Of a stretch of 64,000 bases of DNA, positions 8,727-15,724 are shown piece by piece. Position numbers and translations under genes: made by a program. Where the stretch lies: the NCBI RefSeq assembly GCF_019166065.1, contig NZ_JAHTBN010000002.1:1-64000 (forward strand). Direction: 5' to 3'. The notes beneath the pieces were generated by a model. It had not been told where the DNA came from, made no database searches, and saw nothing but the letters and a program-made list of their open reading frames with translations. Positions within the stretch are counted from its first letter, which is position 1. Each line of letters starts with the position of its first letter. This stretch comes from Candidimonas humi. GTDB taxonomy: Bacteria; Pseudomonadota; Gammaproteobacteria; Burkholderiales; Burkholderiaceae_B.

Positions 8727-9592
8727 GCGGGTCTCCTATGGGTGTTGTGATTACCGATTTCATCCAGTACGGGCAGAATGTATTTTCGAAACTGGCCGGG
8801 ATTCTCGCTCATCGGAAAATGCCCGAGTTCCTTCATGATGGTCACGGATGCGCCCGGAATGGCAGACGCGGTACGGAGGGTATCGGCCGGCGAACACGAG
8901 AAGTCGTATTCCCCGGTCAACAGATACAGAGGGCAGGCCGCGGTGTCGATTCCGCCCAGCCGCCCGCGCAGGTCACTGTCCACCCGGTAGAAATAGAGAT
9001 CGCCCTTGAAGACCCCGGGGCCGCTTTGCATGTACTGCCAGAGCGTTTCGTGCCGATAGCGGGCAGGCGACTGTGGCGCAACGAGTCCCGAAACCAGAGC
9101 AGCACACACTTCGCCGCCGTGTATGTCGTTTTGATTGAGCCAGGCCGTGTCATACCACGGCTGCTGGTAATCGGCGGATTCGACGCCGATGAGCGCCCGA
9201 AAGCGGTGACCGTGCGCGTGCGCGAGCTGCAGAACGATGCGCCCGCCAATCGAGCAGCCCATCAAGGCTGGACGGTCCAGCTCCATGGCTTCGCAGAAAG
9301 ACAGAATCGTTGTGACGTAGAGCTCGGTGGTTAGTTCGTATTCCGCAGCTTCCCATCCTGCTGGCGGATATGACTTTCCATGCCAGGGCATGTCGAAGGC
9401 CAGCACGCGGAAGCGCGACGTGATGGCCGGGTCATTCAGCATGTGCCGGTATTGGCGGTTGTCCGCGCCCGCCGTATGCAGGCACACCAACGGAATTCCG
9501 GTGCCCGCTTCCTCGAAGTAGATACGGCAGTCGTGTCCGTCGATCGTGCAGTTGAGATAGCGCCCGACTATGGGTTCCAGCAGTGCCTTCAT
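8723..9592 (-). CDS. Alpha/beta-fold hydrolase
   Basis: A 289-residue cytoplasmic alpha/beta hydrolase. The nucleophile elbow is GCSIGG with S114; the acid is probably D230 (LLTGEYDFSCSP) and the base H258 (KELGHFPMSENP), giving a complete triad. The oxyanion region is CLHTAGADNRQY. There is no signal peptide. The gene overlaps its neighbours by four bases on both sides (ATGA), so it is coupled to the small SCP2-like gene before it and the receptor gene after it. It may act on an ester, thioester or lactone. A second hydrolase beside the lactonase suggests sequential or alternative substrates. Confidence 0.85.
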   Translation of the reverse strand: MKALLEPIVGRYLNCTIDGHDCRIYFEEAGTGIPLVCLHTAGADNRQYRHMLNDPAITSRFRVLAFDMPWHGKSYPPAGWEAAEYELTTELYVTTILSFCEAMELDRPALMGCSIGGRIVLQLAHAHGHRFRALIGVESADYQQPWYDTAWLNQNDIHGGEVCAALVSGLVAPQSPARYRHETLWQYMQSGPGVFKGDLYFYRVDSDLRGRLGGIDTAACPLYLLTGEYDFSCSPADTLRTASAIPGASVTIMKELGHFPMSENPGQFRKYILPVLDEIGNHNTHRRPA

Positions 9593-10005
9593 TTCTGTGA
9601 GCCTCTTCCGATGGACAGCAGGTCTTTGACGAATTGCAGGTTGGCCATCAGGGGCTTCAGGCTGCCCTCTATCGTCATTTCGCCGTTGCGTGCTAGTGCG
9701 AACAGATCGTGGCTTCCGGGAAGAGGGATCTCTTGCCAGAACCGTTGCCAGGCACCGGCCGCCGCGCGCACCGAGAAATCGAAGCGTTGCAGCGGCGGGA
9801 GATCTGCTTTGCGCTTAGTGGCGACCACCCGTCCGTCCCGGACGTGCGTGATGAGCTCAAGCGAGCCAAACCCCACCAGCATGATGAAACAAGCCGCCTT
9901 TGGCCTGGAAAAAGACGGCACAAGCTCTAGAAAGCGTTGCGTTAGCGCTTCCTCGATCTTGGTTTCGTCGGATTGGCGTGCGCCCTCGTCGAATGTGTCC
10001 GTCAT
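9589..10005 (-). CDS. Small SCP2-like protein of unknown function, first gene of the operon
   Basis: A 138-residue protein with no signal peptide. The C-terminal half (DLFALARNGEMTIEGSLKPLMANLQ) resembles the ligand-pocket strand and helix of SCP2/sterol-carrier domains, which often accompany hydrolases or acyl-CoA enzymes. The N-terminal half has a helix followed by AACFIMLVGFGSLEL. The ATG at 10005 was preferred over the one at 10050, because the latter lies at the predicted transcription start of the promoter at 10050-10079. The gene is coupled to the following hydrolase by a four-base overlap. The function is unknown; a lipid-like or hydrophobic ligand carrier is only a suggestion. Confidence 0.7.
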   Translation of the reverse strand: MTDTFDEGARQSDETKIEEALTQRFLELVPSFSRPKAACFIMLVGFGSLELITHVRDGRVVATKRKADLPPLQRFDFSVRAAAGAWQRFWQEIPLPGSHDLFALARNGEMTIEGSLKPLMANLQFVKDLLSIGRGSQK

Positions 10006-10007
10006 CT

Positions 10008-10051
10008 TTTGTTCTCTCTGACAGAATAATCGTTCTTTTGTAGAGAACAAA
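10008..10051. promoter_or_regulatory. Inverted repeat over the -10/+1 region, probable IclR operator
   Basis: The arms tttgttctct (10008-10017) and agagaacaaa (10042-10051) are exact reverse complements. They are separated by 24 bases, so the arm centres are 34 bases or about three helical turns apart. A third half-copy gttct lies at 10032-10036. One arm touches the -10 box and the other the leader before the ATG, a layout suited to repression. Confidence 0.55.
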
Positions 10052-10079
10052 TATAGGAGTGACGCAGTTCCGCTGTCAA
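10050..10079 (-). promoter_or_regulatory. Sigma70-type promoter of the lactone-type operon
   Basis: On the minus strand a perfect -35 hexamer TTGACA (10079-10074) is followed after 18 bases by TATATT (10055-10050), one base off the -10 consensus. Transcription would start near 10043, about 38 bases before the first ATG at 10005. Confidence 0.65.
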
Positions 10080-10204
10080 TAGCAAAGAGACGGCATTAGG
10101 GAAACTCACTAGAGACGGGGCGCTCGACCTGCCACCGCTAGCCGGGAGCTGAATCCCACCATCCCCCGTCGGAATATCCCCTCCGCTCCGCATCCGCTGA
10201 CGAA

Positions 10205-10220
10205 TGCGCACGCGTGCGCA
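10205..10220. promoter_or_regulatory. Perfect 16-base palindrome upstream of carbonic anhydrase
   Basis: TGCGCACGCGTGCGCA reads the same on both strands. It lies about 109 bases before the carbonic anhydrase start. It could be a regulator binding site; no function is known. Confidence 0.35.
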
Positions 10221-10328
10221 AGTGCTGCAAAATGATGTAGTTGAAGAACCGTTTCGGCCTTATGATTTCGCCATTGAATTCGCGTGCGATACGGGTGCGA
10301 AGAAACGGAGTTTTTTGAGGAGCGTTGC

Positions 10329-11081
10329 ATGTGCGATTCCCATACCCGTGCGCCCGGAGCGGCCGAGCCCACTCGCCGGCTATTCCTGCGCACGGCCGGA
10401 GCTTCGGCAATCGCTGCCGCCGGCGCGGGCCTGCTGCCAGCGAATGTCGCGAAGGCGGCGCAGGATGCGGCGCCGCCCAAGCCGCAAAATGCGATCTCGC
10501 CGGATGCAGCCGTGCAGCGCCTGATGGACGGCAACGCCCGATACGTATCCGGGGCGAGCACTTGCCACGATTTCACGCACGAGCGCGAGGCACTCAGCGG
10601 CGGGCAGAATCCCTACGCCGCGATACTGGGCTGCGCCGATTCGCGCATCGCTCCCGAATACGCTTTCGACAGCGCGCGCGGCGATCTCTTCGTGGCACGC
10701 GTGGCGGGCAACTTCGTCAACGACGACGTGCTGGGCAGCCTCGAGTATGCGGTCGCGGTGCTCAAGGCGCCTGCGATACTGGTGCTGGGCCACGAAAAGT
10801 GCGGTGCGGTAAGCGCGGCCGTGAAGGCCGCGGCCGGCGCGACCTATCCCGGCATGATCCAGTCGCTCGTGACAGCCATGCAGCCTTCGATCGAGAAGGC
10901 CAAGGCCGGCAAGGGGAAGGGGGATCTGCTGGAGGCCGCGACCGCGCAGAACGTGCGCGACAGCATGGCGGCCCTGCATGCACGCTCGGCCATCATCCAG
11001 GACGCCGTAAAGGCCGGCAAGCTGAAAATCGTCGGCGGCGTCTACCGCCTGGCTACCGGCAAGGTTGATCTTCTGGGCTGA
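10329..11081 (+). CDS. Exported beta-class carbonic anhydrase with Tat signal
   Basis: A 250-residue enzyme for reversible CO2 hydration. The N terminus carries a twin-arginine signal (TRRLFLRTAGAS, R16-R17) with an alanine-rich hydrophobic stretch ending near residue 43, so a folded, zinc-loaded enzyme should be exported to the periplasm. The zinc site is complete: C102, D104 and R106 in GCADSRIAPE, then H155 and C158 in GHEKCGAV. The ATG at 10329 follows GAGGAG at a good distance; the longer frame from 10284 would bury the signal peptide. It is a single gene, divergent from the large operon. Confidence 0.9.
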   Translation: MCDSHTRAPGAAEPTRRLFLRTAGASAIAAAGAGLLPANVAKAAQDAAPPKPQNAISPDAAVQRLMDGNARYVSGASTCHDFTHEREALSGGQNPYAAILGCADSRIAPEYAFDSARGDLFVARVAGNFVNDDVLGSLEYAVAVLKAPAILVLGHEKCGAVSAAVKAAAGATYPGMIQSLVTAMQPSIEKAKAGKGKGDLLEAATAQNVRDSMAALHARSAIIQDAVKAGKLKIVGGVYRLATGKVDLLG

Positions 11082-11120
11082 GAAACCCGCCGGAGGCCCC
11101 GGTAGCGATGACTGGGGTTC

Positions 11121-11234
11121 GAACAGCGGCGCCCCAGCAACTGGCGCCGGCAATAGGCGCCCGGTAATAGGCGCCCGGTAACAGACGCTCGACAACAGGC
11201 GTTCCTATGACAGGCGTTCCGATAAGCGGCGCTC
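11121..11234. repeat. Degenerate 14-base tandem repeat (minisatellite)
   Basis: About seven units with period 14 (one of 16) follow the pattern c/t-AACAGGCG-cyc-gg. Clear units start at 11121, 11135 (16 bases), 11151, 11165, 11179, 11193, 11207 and 11221. The two at 11151 and 11165 are identical except for the first base. The period is not a multiple of three. The tract lies between the ends of two convergent genes and the last unit covers the stop of the monooxygenase gene. Confidence 0.7.
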
Positions 11235-12867
11235 AGGTCGTCGGCACACGGGTGGCCGATCTTCCAGCGGCCGTCGCTTCGGCGGCTGCAGAACCGTTAC
11301 TTTCCCGGGCCTGCGCAGGCGCCCCCGGCAGATCCACCATGATCGGCGTGCCCGGCACGGTGCAGCCCTGGGCGCAGCACCGGCCCGGCTGGACATTGCG
11401 CGTGATCGCGCGCTCGGGGTCGGGCGACAGGCCGCGCTGCAGCAGCCGCTCGACCAGTTGCACTTTCGAGCCCACGGGGTAGTTCCGGTAGATCTCGCGC
11501 TTCATGGCCTCGGGGGAGCCGCCGCCGTGCAGGCTGATGACGGAGTACCAGCCGCCCTGGTACGAGGCGGTCAGGTCTTCGATGAAGCGGGCCGTCTCGA
11601 TGCGCTTGTCGTAGGGCACGTCGGGGTTGGCGCGCAATACGTCCTGCAGGGCCGCCGCGGTCTGCGGGTTGTGGTCTTCGTCAGGGCCCGGCAGCGCCAC
11701 CACCAGGCCGCCCGACACGTAGTGCGCGATCCGGTGCATGTCGTAGATCTGGGTGGCCAGCAGCAGCTTGCCGATGTTGGCGAACACCGGATCGGGCATG
11801 AAGCTGTCCGCCGTCTCGTCGCGGCGCGCATAGACCGAAGCCGCCACGCCGCAGGCATAGAAGCCCTCGACCATTTTTATGAGATCGACCATCTGGTCGC
11901 GCAAATGCGGCTGCTCGCCGGGGTCGAAGCCGTTGGCCTCGCACATCAGGGCCCCGGCGCCTATGAGCAGGTCGCCGAAGCCGGCGCGCGCGCCGATGCA
12001 GCTATGGCGATGGTGCGTGGCATAGTTGTAGGTGAGCTGGCCGCTGTGTTCCCATTCGCCGGCATAGAAGACGCGCTCCCAGGGCACGAACACCTGGTCG
12101 AAGATCACCACGCCGGTGGACTGCCCGTATTTGCCCGAGAACAGCGCGGCCTTCTCGCCCGGACGGCCCGCGGGACGGGCGACGATGGTCACCCCCGGGG
12201 CGTCGGCCGGCACGGCGCAGCACACCGCGAAATCGGCATCCTGTACGCCCATGTTGCGACAGGGCATCACCAGGAATTCGTGCATATAGGGCGCGCCGGT
12301 GACGATGGCCTTGGTGCCCGAGATGTGTATGCCCTTGCCGTCGCGCCGCGTGATGTGCACGTAGGTATCTGCATTGCCCTGCTCGTGCGGGCGCTTGCTG
12401 CGATCGCCCTTGGCGTCGGTCATGGCCACGCCCAGCGTCAGGTCGCGGTCCTGCACCTGCTGCAGGTAATGGGCGAAGCGCGCGCGATGCTCGGTCGAGC
12501 CCCTGGCATCGTCGATGCGGGCCGCCACCTGGTGTATGGCGTTGAGCGCATCGTGCGTCAGGTAGCGCTGGGCGCAGCCGGTTTCCTGGCACACCAGGCG
12601 CACCGCCTCGAGCTTGTTGAGCAGGTCGCCGCTGCTGGTATTGATATGCAGCAAGCGGTTGACCGTCTTGCCGCTGCCGGCCTGCACGGCCGTCATGATG
12701 GCGGCATATTCGGGGCGCAGTGCGTAGTCGTAGGTCAGGCCCACGGCATTGATGCCGGGACGCAGGGCCGGCTCGTCGGCCACCGAGTCAATGAGCCGGC
12801 CATCGACGAAAACCCGGGGACGATATAGACGCAACGACTCTGCATAGTCGTGGGATGTCATTTGCAT
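11233..12867 (-). CDS. FADH2-dependent 4-hydroxyphenylacetate 3-hydroxylase-family monooxygenase (HpaB-like)
   Basis: A 544-residue protein of the HpaB family, which hydroxylates phenols or related rings using FADH2 supplied by a separate reductase. The family core is visible: the N-terminal Y-R-PRVFVDGRLI, GLTYDYALRPEYAAIM, the central substrate/flavin region KGIHISGTKAIVTGA with MHEFLVMPCR, VPWERVFYAGEW, and the C-terminal helix region RFIEDLTASYQGGW. The start at 12867 has AGGAG; two upstream in-frame ATGs have no ribosome site. It is slightly long for the family because of an alanine-rich tail of about 35 residues. No reductase (HpaC) gene is adjacent. It is divergent from a TetR gene that probably controls it. 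Confidence 0.85.
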   Translation of the reverse strand: MQMTSHDYAESLRLYRPRVFVDGRLIDSVADEPALRPGINAVGLTYDYALRPEYAAIMTAVQAGSGKTVNRLLHINTSSGDLLNKLEAVRLVCQETGCAQRYLTHDALNAIHQVAARIDDARGSTEHRARFAHYLQQVQDRDLTLGVAMTDAKGDRSKRPHEQGNADTYVHITRRDGKGIHISGTKAIVTGAPYMHEFLVMPCRNMGVQDADFAVCCAVPADAPGVTIVARPAGRPGEKAALFSGKYGQSTGVVIFDQVFVPWERVFYAGEWEHSGQLTYNYATHHRHSCIGARAGFGDLLIGAGALMCEANGFDPGEQPHLRDQMVDLIKMVEGFYACGVAASVYARRDETADSFMPDPVFANIGKLLLATQIYDMHRIAHYVSGGLVVALPGPDEDHNPQTAAALQDVLRANPDVPYDKRIETARFIEDLTASYQGGWYSVISLHGGGSPEAMKREIYRNYPVGSKVQLVERLLQRGLSPDPERAITRNVQPGRCCAQGCTVPGTPIMVDLPGAPAQARESNGSAAAEATAAGRSATRVPTT

Positions 12868-12907
12868 GGCGGGCTCCTGGCTCTGATTCATGGCGTACAG
12901 GCTAATT

Positions 12908-12936
12908 TTGTACAACGTTCAATTAATTGTCAATTG
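12908..12936. promoter_or_regulatory. Candidate TetR operator between monooxygenase and regulator genes
   Basis: Three perfect small palindromes sit close together: ttgtacaa (12908-12915), caattaattg (12920-12929) and caattg (12931-12936). They lie in an AT-rich patch between the divergent starts, where a TetR dimer could block both promoters. Confidence 0.45.
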
Positions 12937-12960
12937 TTCATTCATATGGCAAGATGGCGC

Positions 12961-13632
12961 ATGACCCAAGCAGATCCGCAAGCCATACCGAGCAGCGCGG
13001 CGCCGCGCGACAAGCAGCGGCACGCGCGGCGCGCGGCCGTCAACGAGGCCAAGCGCACGCATATTCTGGCCGCCGCGCGCGCCGTGTTCCAGGAGCGCGG
13101 GCTGGAAGGCGCCAACCTGCGCGAAATTGCCCGCCGCGCCGGGTATGTGGCGGGTTCCATCTATTCCTACTTCGATTCCAAGGAAGCCATCTACGGGGCG
13201 CTGCTGGCCGAGTCGCTGGAACGCCTGAACGCGGCCGTCGCCGCAGGCGCGCCCGAAAGCCGGTCCGCACGCGAGCGGGCGCGCGGCGCCGCGCGGGCTT
13301 TTTATGATTTCTATGCCACCAATCCGCGCGACCTCGACCTGGGCTTCTATCTGTTCGGCGGCATGAAGCCGCAAGGGCTGACGCCGGACCTGAACGCAGC
13401 GCTGAACGCCCGGCTGCGGGACGCCCTGGCACGCTTCGGCGGCGCGCTGCGCGAGCTCGGCATGCCCGAACCCGCGGCGCGCTCCGAGGAAGCCGCCTTC
13501 TTCGCCCACTGCGTCGGCCTGTTGCTGCTGGAAAATACCCGGCGCATCAGGATGTTCCAGGAAGATCCCGGCAAGCTTTGCGATGCCTATATAGAACGGG
13601 CTGTCGAACGCGCCGAGGCGGGCGCGGCATAG
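12961..13632 (+). CDS. TetR/AcrR-family transcriptional regulator
   Basis: A 223-residue regulator with a classic TetR DNA-binding domain: residues about 30-75 contain ILAAARAVFQERGLEGANLREIARRAGYVAGSIYSYFDSKEAIY, the helix-turn-helix plus following helices. The C-terminal part is all-helical, rich in Ala and Arg, and would bind the effector. The start is either 12961 (used here) or 12946; neither has a strong ribosome site. It is divergent from the HpaB-like gene, the usual arrangement for a local repressor released by the enzyme's substrate. Confidence 0.85.
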   Translation: MTQADPQAIPSSAAPRDKQRHARRAAVNEAKRTHILAAARAVFQERGLEGANLREIARRAGYVAGSIYSYFDSKEAIYGALLAESLERLNAAVAAGAPESRSARERARGAARAFYDFYATNPRDLDLGFYLFGGMKPQGLTPDLNAALNARLRDALARFGGALRELGMPEPAARSEEAAFFAHCVGLLLLENTRRIRMFQEDPGKLCDAYIERAVERAEAGAA

Positions 13633-13661
13633 GCCGGCTCATCGCGCGCGGCATCCGGCCT
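13631..13661 (+). terminator. Hairpin at the end of the TetR gene
   Basis: Arms aggccgg (13631-13637) and ccggcct (13655-13661) pair exactly with a 17-base loop and overlap the stop codon. There is no T-run, so a terminator role is uncertain. Confidence 0.3.
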
Positions 13662-13743
13662 GGGCGCGAGCCCGCCCCGCGACCGGCTATGCTTACGGTT
13701 TCGTCCGACACACCAAAAATCATCCAATAAGGGGAATTCCCAC

Positions 13744-14712
13744 ATGAAGAAGCATTCCATCGGCAAATCCCTGCTGCTCGCGGCATTGCTCGGCGCATCC
13801 AGCCTTACGCTGGCTGCATATCCCGACAGGCCGATCACCCTGGTCGTGCCCTTCCCTCCCGGCCAGGCCACCGACATCTTCGCCCGCGCCGTCGCCCGCA
13901 AGCTGGGCGAGGCCGTCAAGCAGTCCGTGGTGGTCGAGAACAAAGCGGGAGCCGGCAGCAATATCGGCATGCAGTACGTAGCCCGCGCCAAGCCCGACGG
14001 CTATACCCTGGCGGTAGGGGGCAGCGCCGCGGCGGTCAACCAGACCCTGTACAAGAACCCCGGCTACAGCCTGGAACACGACTTCATACCGGTCAGCGGC
14101 ATTTTCTCGGTGCCTCTGGTTTTCCTGGCCAATCCGAAAAGCGGCATCAAAACCCTGCAGCAACTGGTCGCCACCGCCAAGGCCCAGCCCGACCAATTGG
14201 CCTACGCCAGCGCAGGCATAGGCGGCACGCAGCACCTGTCGGCGGAAATGCTGAAAGACGCGGCGGGCATCAAGATACGCCACATTCCCTATAAGGGCAG
14301 CGGCCCCGCCCAGGCCGATTTCCTGGGCAACCAGGTGCCGCTGATGGTCGACTCCGTCACGGCCGCGCTGCCCCATATAAAGGGCGGGCGCGCGACCGCC
14401 CTCGCAGTCACGACCAGCCAGCGCATCGACCAGTTGCCCGATGTGCCGACGGTGGCCGAATGCGGCTACCCCGGTTTCGAGGCCATAGGCTGGGCCGCCC
14501 TGTTCGCGCCGCACAACACGCCGCCTGAAGTCGTGGAATTCCTGAACAAGAAAATCGTCGACATCCTGAACTCGCCCGACATGAAAGAGATGTTCCACAA
14601 GCAAGGCGCCCAGCCCATGCCGCAGGCGCTGCCCGCGGCGCGGCAATTCATCAGTACCGAAATCGGCAAGTGGGGCAAGGCCGTGAAACAGTCCGGGGCA
14701 TCGGTGGACTGA
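13744..14712 (+). CDS. Bug-family (TctC) tripartite tricarboxylate transporter receptor
   Basis: A 322-residue periplasmic receptor. A Sec signal covers residues 1-25 (cleavage before YPD). The Bug signature follows at 36-48 but with PGQATD in place of the usual PGGxxD. Other family marks are [39 protein letters not shown] and [15 protein letters not shown] precedes the ATG. Bug receptors trap small carboxylates and related molecules for TctAB carriers encoded elsewhere. It follows the TetR gene by 111 bases. Its ligand may be linked to the HpaB-like enzyme, but this is only positional inference. Confidence 0.9.
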   Translation: MKKHSIGKSLLLAALLGASSLTLAAYPDRPITLVVPFPPGQATDIFARAVARKLGEAVKQSVVVENKAGAGSNIGMQYVARAKPDGYTLAVGGSAAAVNQTLYKNPGYSLEHDFIPVSGIFSVPLVFLANPKSGIKTLQQLVATAKAQPDQLAYASAGIGGTQHLSAEMLKDAAGIKIRHIPYKGSGPAQADFLGNQVPLMVDSVTAALPHIKGGRATALAVTTSQRIDQLPDVPTVAECGYPGFEAIGWAALFAPHNTPPEVVEFLNKKIVDILNSPDMKEMFHKQGAQPMPQALPAARQFISTEIGKWGKAVKQSGASVD

Positions 14713-14737
14713 GCCGCGCTGCGGTCCGCGGGCGGGG

Positions 14738-14758
14738 GCGTCGCCGCAACGGCGACGC
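14738..14758 (+). terminator. GC-rich hairpin after the Bug gene
   Basis: Stem gcgtcgccg (14738-14746) and cggcgacgc (14750-14758) with a three-base loop, 26 bases after the stop. The stem is perfect (9 bp), but no T-run follows. Confidence 0.4.
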
Positions 14759-14806
14759 ACACGGGCGCCTCGGCCGCGAGCATGGCTAGGCTGGGCCGAG
14801 CCGGGC

Positions 14807-14836
14807 CACGTCACGTCACGCCATGCCATGCCATGC
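14807..14836. repeat. Pentanucleotide microsatellite (six units)
   Basis: Six five-base units run without a break: cacgt, cacgt, cacgc, catgc, catgc, catgc. The tract lies between the 3' ends of two convergent genes, so it is unlikely to alter expression of either by changing length. Confidence 0.7.
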
Positions 14837-14932
14837 CGCCGGCCAGTGAACATCACTCTCCAGCTTTTAGCGTGCATTCGGTCCAGACGTTTAAGGGCTT
14901 GTCTTCGCAGCACGACATGCGGCGGGCGCGGC

Positions 14933-14951
14933 AAAAAGGCCGTAAGCCTTT
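14933..14951 (-). terminator. Terminator-like hairpin after the GntR gene
   Basis: On the minus strand AAAGGC and GCCTTT pair around a five-base loop and are followed by extra T residues. It lies 33 bases beyond the GntR stop at 14984. Confidence 0.4.
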
Positions 14952-14983
14952 GCGCCAGGCTGGGCCCAACCGCCAGACAGCGT

Positions 14984-15643
14984 TCAATTGTCGAACAGAT
15001 TGCTCTGTATCTGTTCCAGGTGGCGCTGCATCTGCGCCCGGGCCTCGTTCAGGTCGCGGTTGAGCAGCGCCTCGTAGATGGCGCGGTGCTGGTCCTTGTA
15101 CTGCCGCAGCCGCTCGGGCGTGAGCGACTGGCGCTTGAGGCGGCCCCACTCGGCCTCTTCGCGCACGCGGTTGGTCAATTCCAGTATGTGCAGGAACAGG
15201 GAATTATGTGTGGCCACGGCGAAAGACCTGTGCAGTTCGCCGTCCCAGCGTTCGAATTCCTGCACCGACTCGGCCTGCTCGGAACGCAGCAGGCATTCCT
15301 CCATGCTGCGGAAATCATGCGCATTGGCGTTCTTCACGATCAGCGCCGGCATCAGGGGCTCGATCAGCAGCCGCGCCTCCATGAGTTCGGCCGGGCTGGT
15401 ATAGAGCTTGCCGTCATCGACGCGCTCTTGGCCGGCGGCCGTCACGAAGGTACCGCTGCCCTTGACCTGGGTAATCAGCCCGCGCTCGCGCAAGCGGCCC
15501 AGGACCCGGCGCACAGTGCCCCGCGAAATCCCGAATTGCTCGCACCAGGAACGTTCGGGGGGCAATCGGTCACCCGGCGCCAGGCGGCCGCTGCCCAGCG
15601 CATCGGATAAATACTGCTCGAAAGCCTTGACCCCTGAAGACAT
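14984..15643 (-). CDS. GntR-family (FadR/FCD type) transcriptional regulator
   Basis: A 219-residue protein. The N-terminal GntR winged helix (about residues 5-70) shows the usual GRLAPGDRLPPERSWCEQFGISRGTVRRVLGRL pattern. An all-helical FCD effector domain follows, with its metal/ligand positions in ELMEARLLIEP, WDGELHRSFA and DQHRAIYEALLNRD. The start at 15643 excludes an Arg-rich leader that has no family match. It is the last gene of the molybdenum-hydroxylase operon. TGTAC-type elements upstream of the operon (21375-21430) and near its own gene (15709-15713) are candidate binding sites. Confidence 0.85.
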   Translation of the reverse strand: MSSGVKAFEQYLSDALGSGRLAPGDRLPPERSWCEQFGISRGTVRRVLGRLRERGLITQVKGSGTFVTAAGQERVDDGKLYTSPAELMEARLLIEPLMPALIVKNANAHDFRSMEECLLRSEQAESVQEFERWDGELHRSFAVATHNSLFLHILELTNRVREEAEWGRLKRQSLTPERLRQYKDQHRAIYEALLNRDLNEARAQMQRHLEQIQSNLFDN

Positions 15644-15724
15644 AAACACTCGCTGACTGGAATTGGCCCGGGATCGGCGCCGCGTGCACACGGCGGCCGC
15701 CCCGGATATGTACTGGGACCAATT

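Larger units (their letters stand above)
10006..10328. other. Divergent regulatory region between the lactone-type operon and carbonic anhydrase
   Basis: These 323 bases hold no gene. They contain a strong-looking minus-strand promoter (10050-10079), an inverted repeat (10008-10051), a perfect 16-base palindrome (10205-10220) and the GAGGAG ribosome site of the carbonic anhydrase gene. Confidence 0.7.

Noticed and set aside
10241-10266. TTGAAG and TATGAT as a carbonic anhydrase promoter
   Set aside because: The hexamers are only 14 bases apart, too close for a normal sigma70 promoter.
11121-11234. CRISPR-like reading of the 14-base repeat tract
   Set aside because: Units are direct tandem copies without spacers and there are no cas genes.
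11458-12828. 456-codon plus-strand frame over the HpaB-like gene
   Set aside because: Antisense shadow; the minus-strand protein shows clear HpaB motifs.
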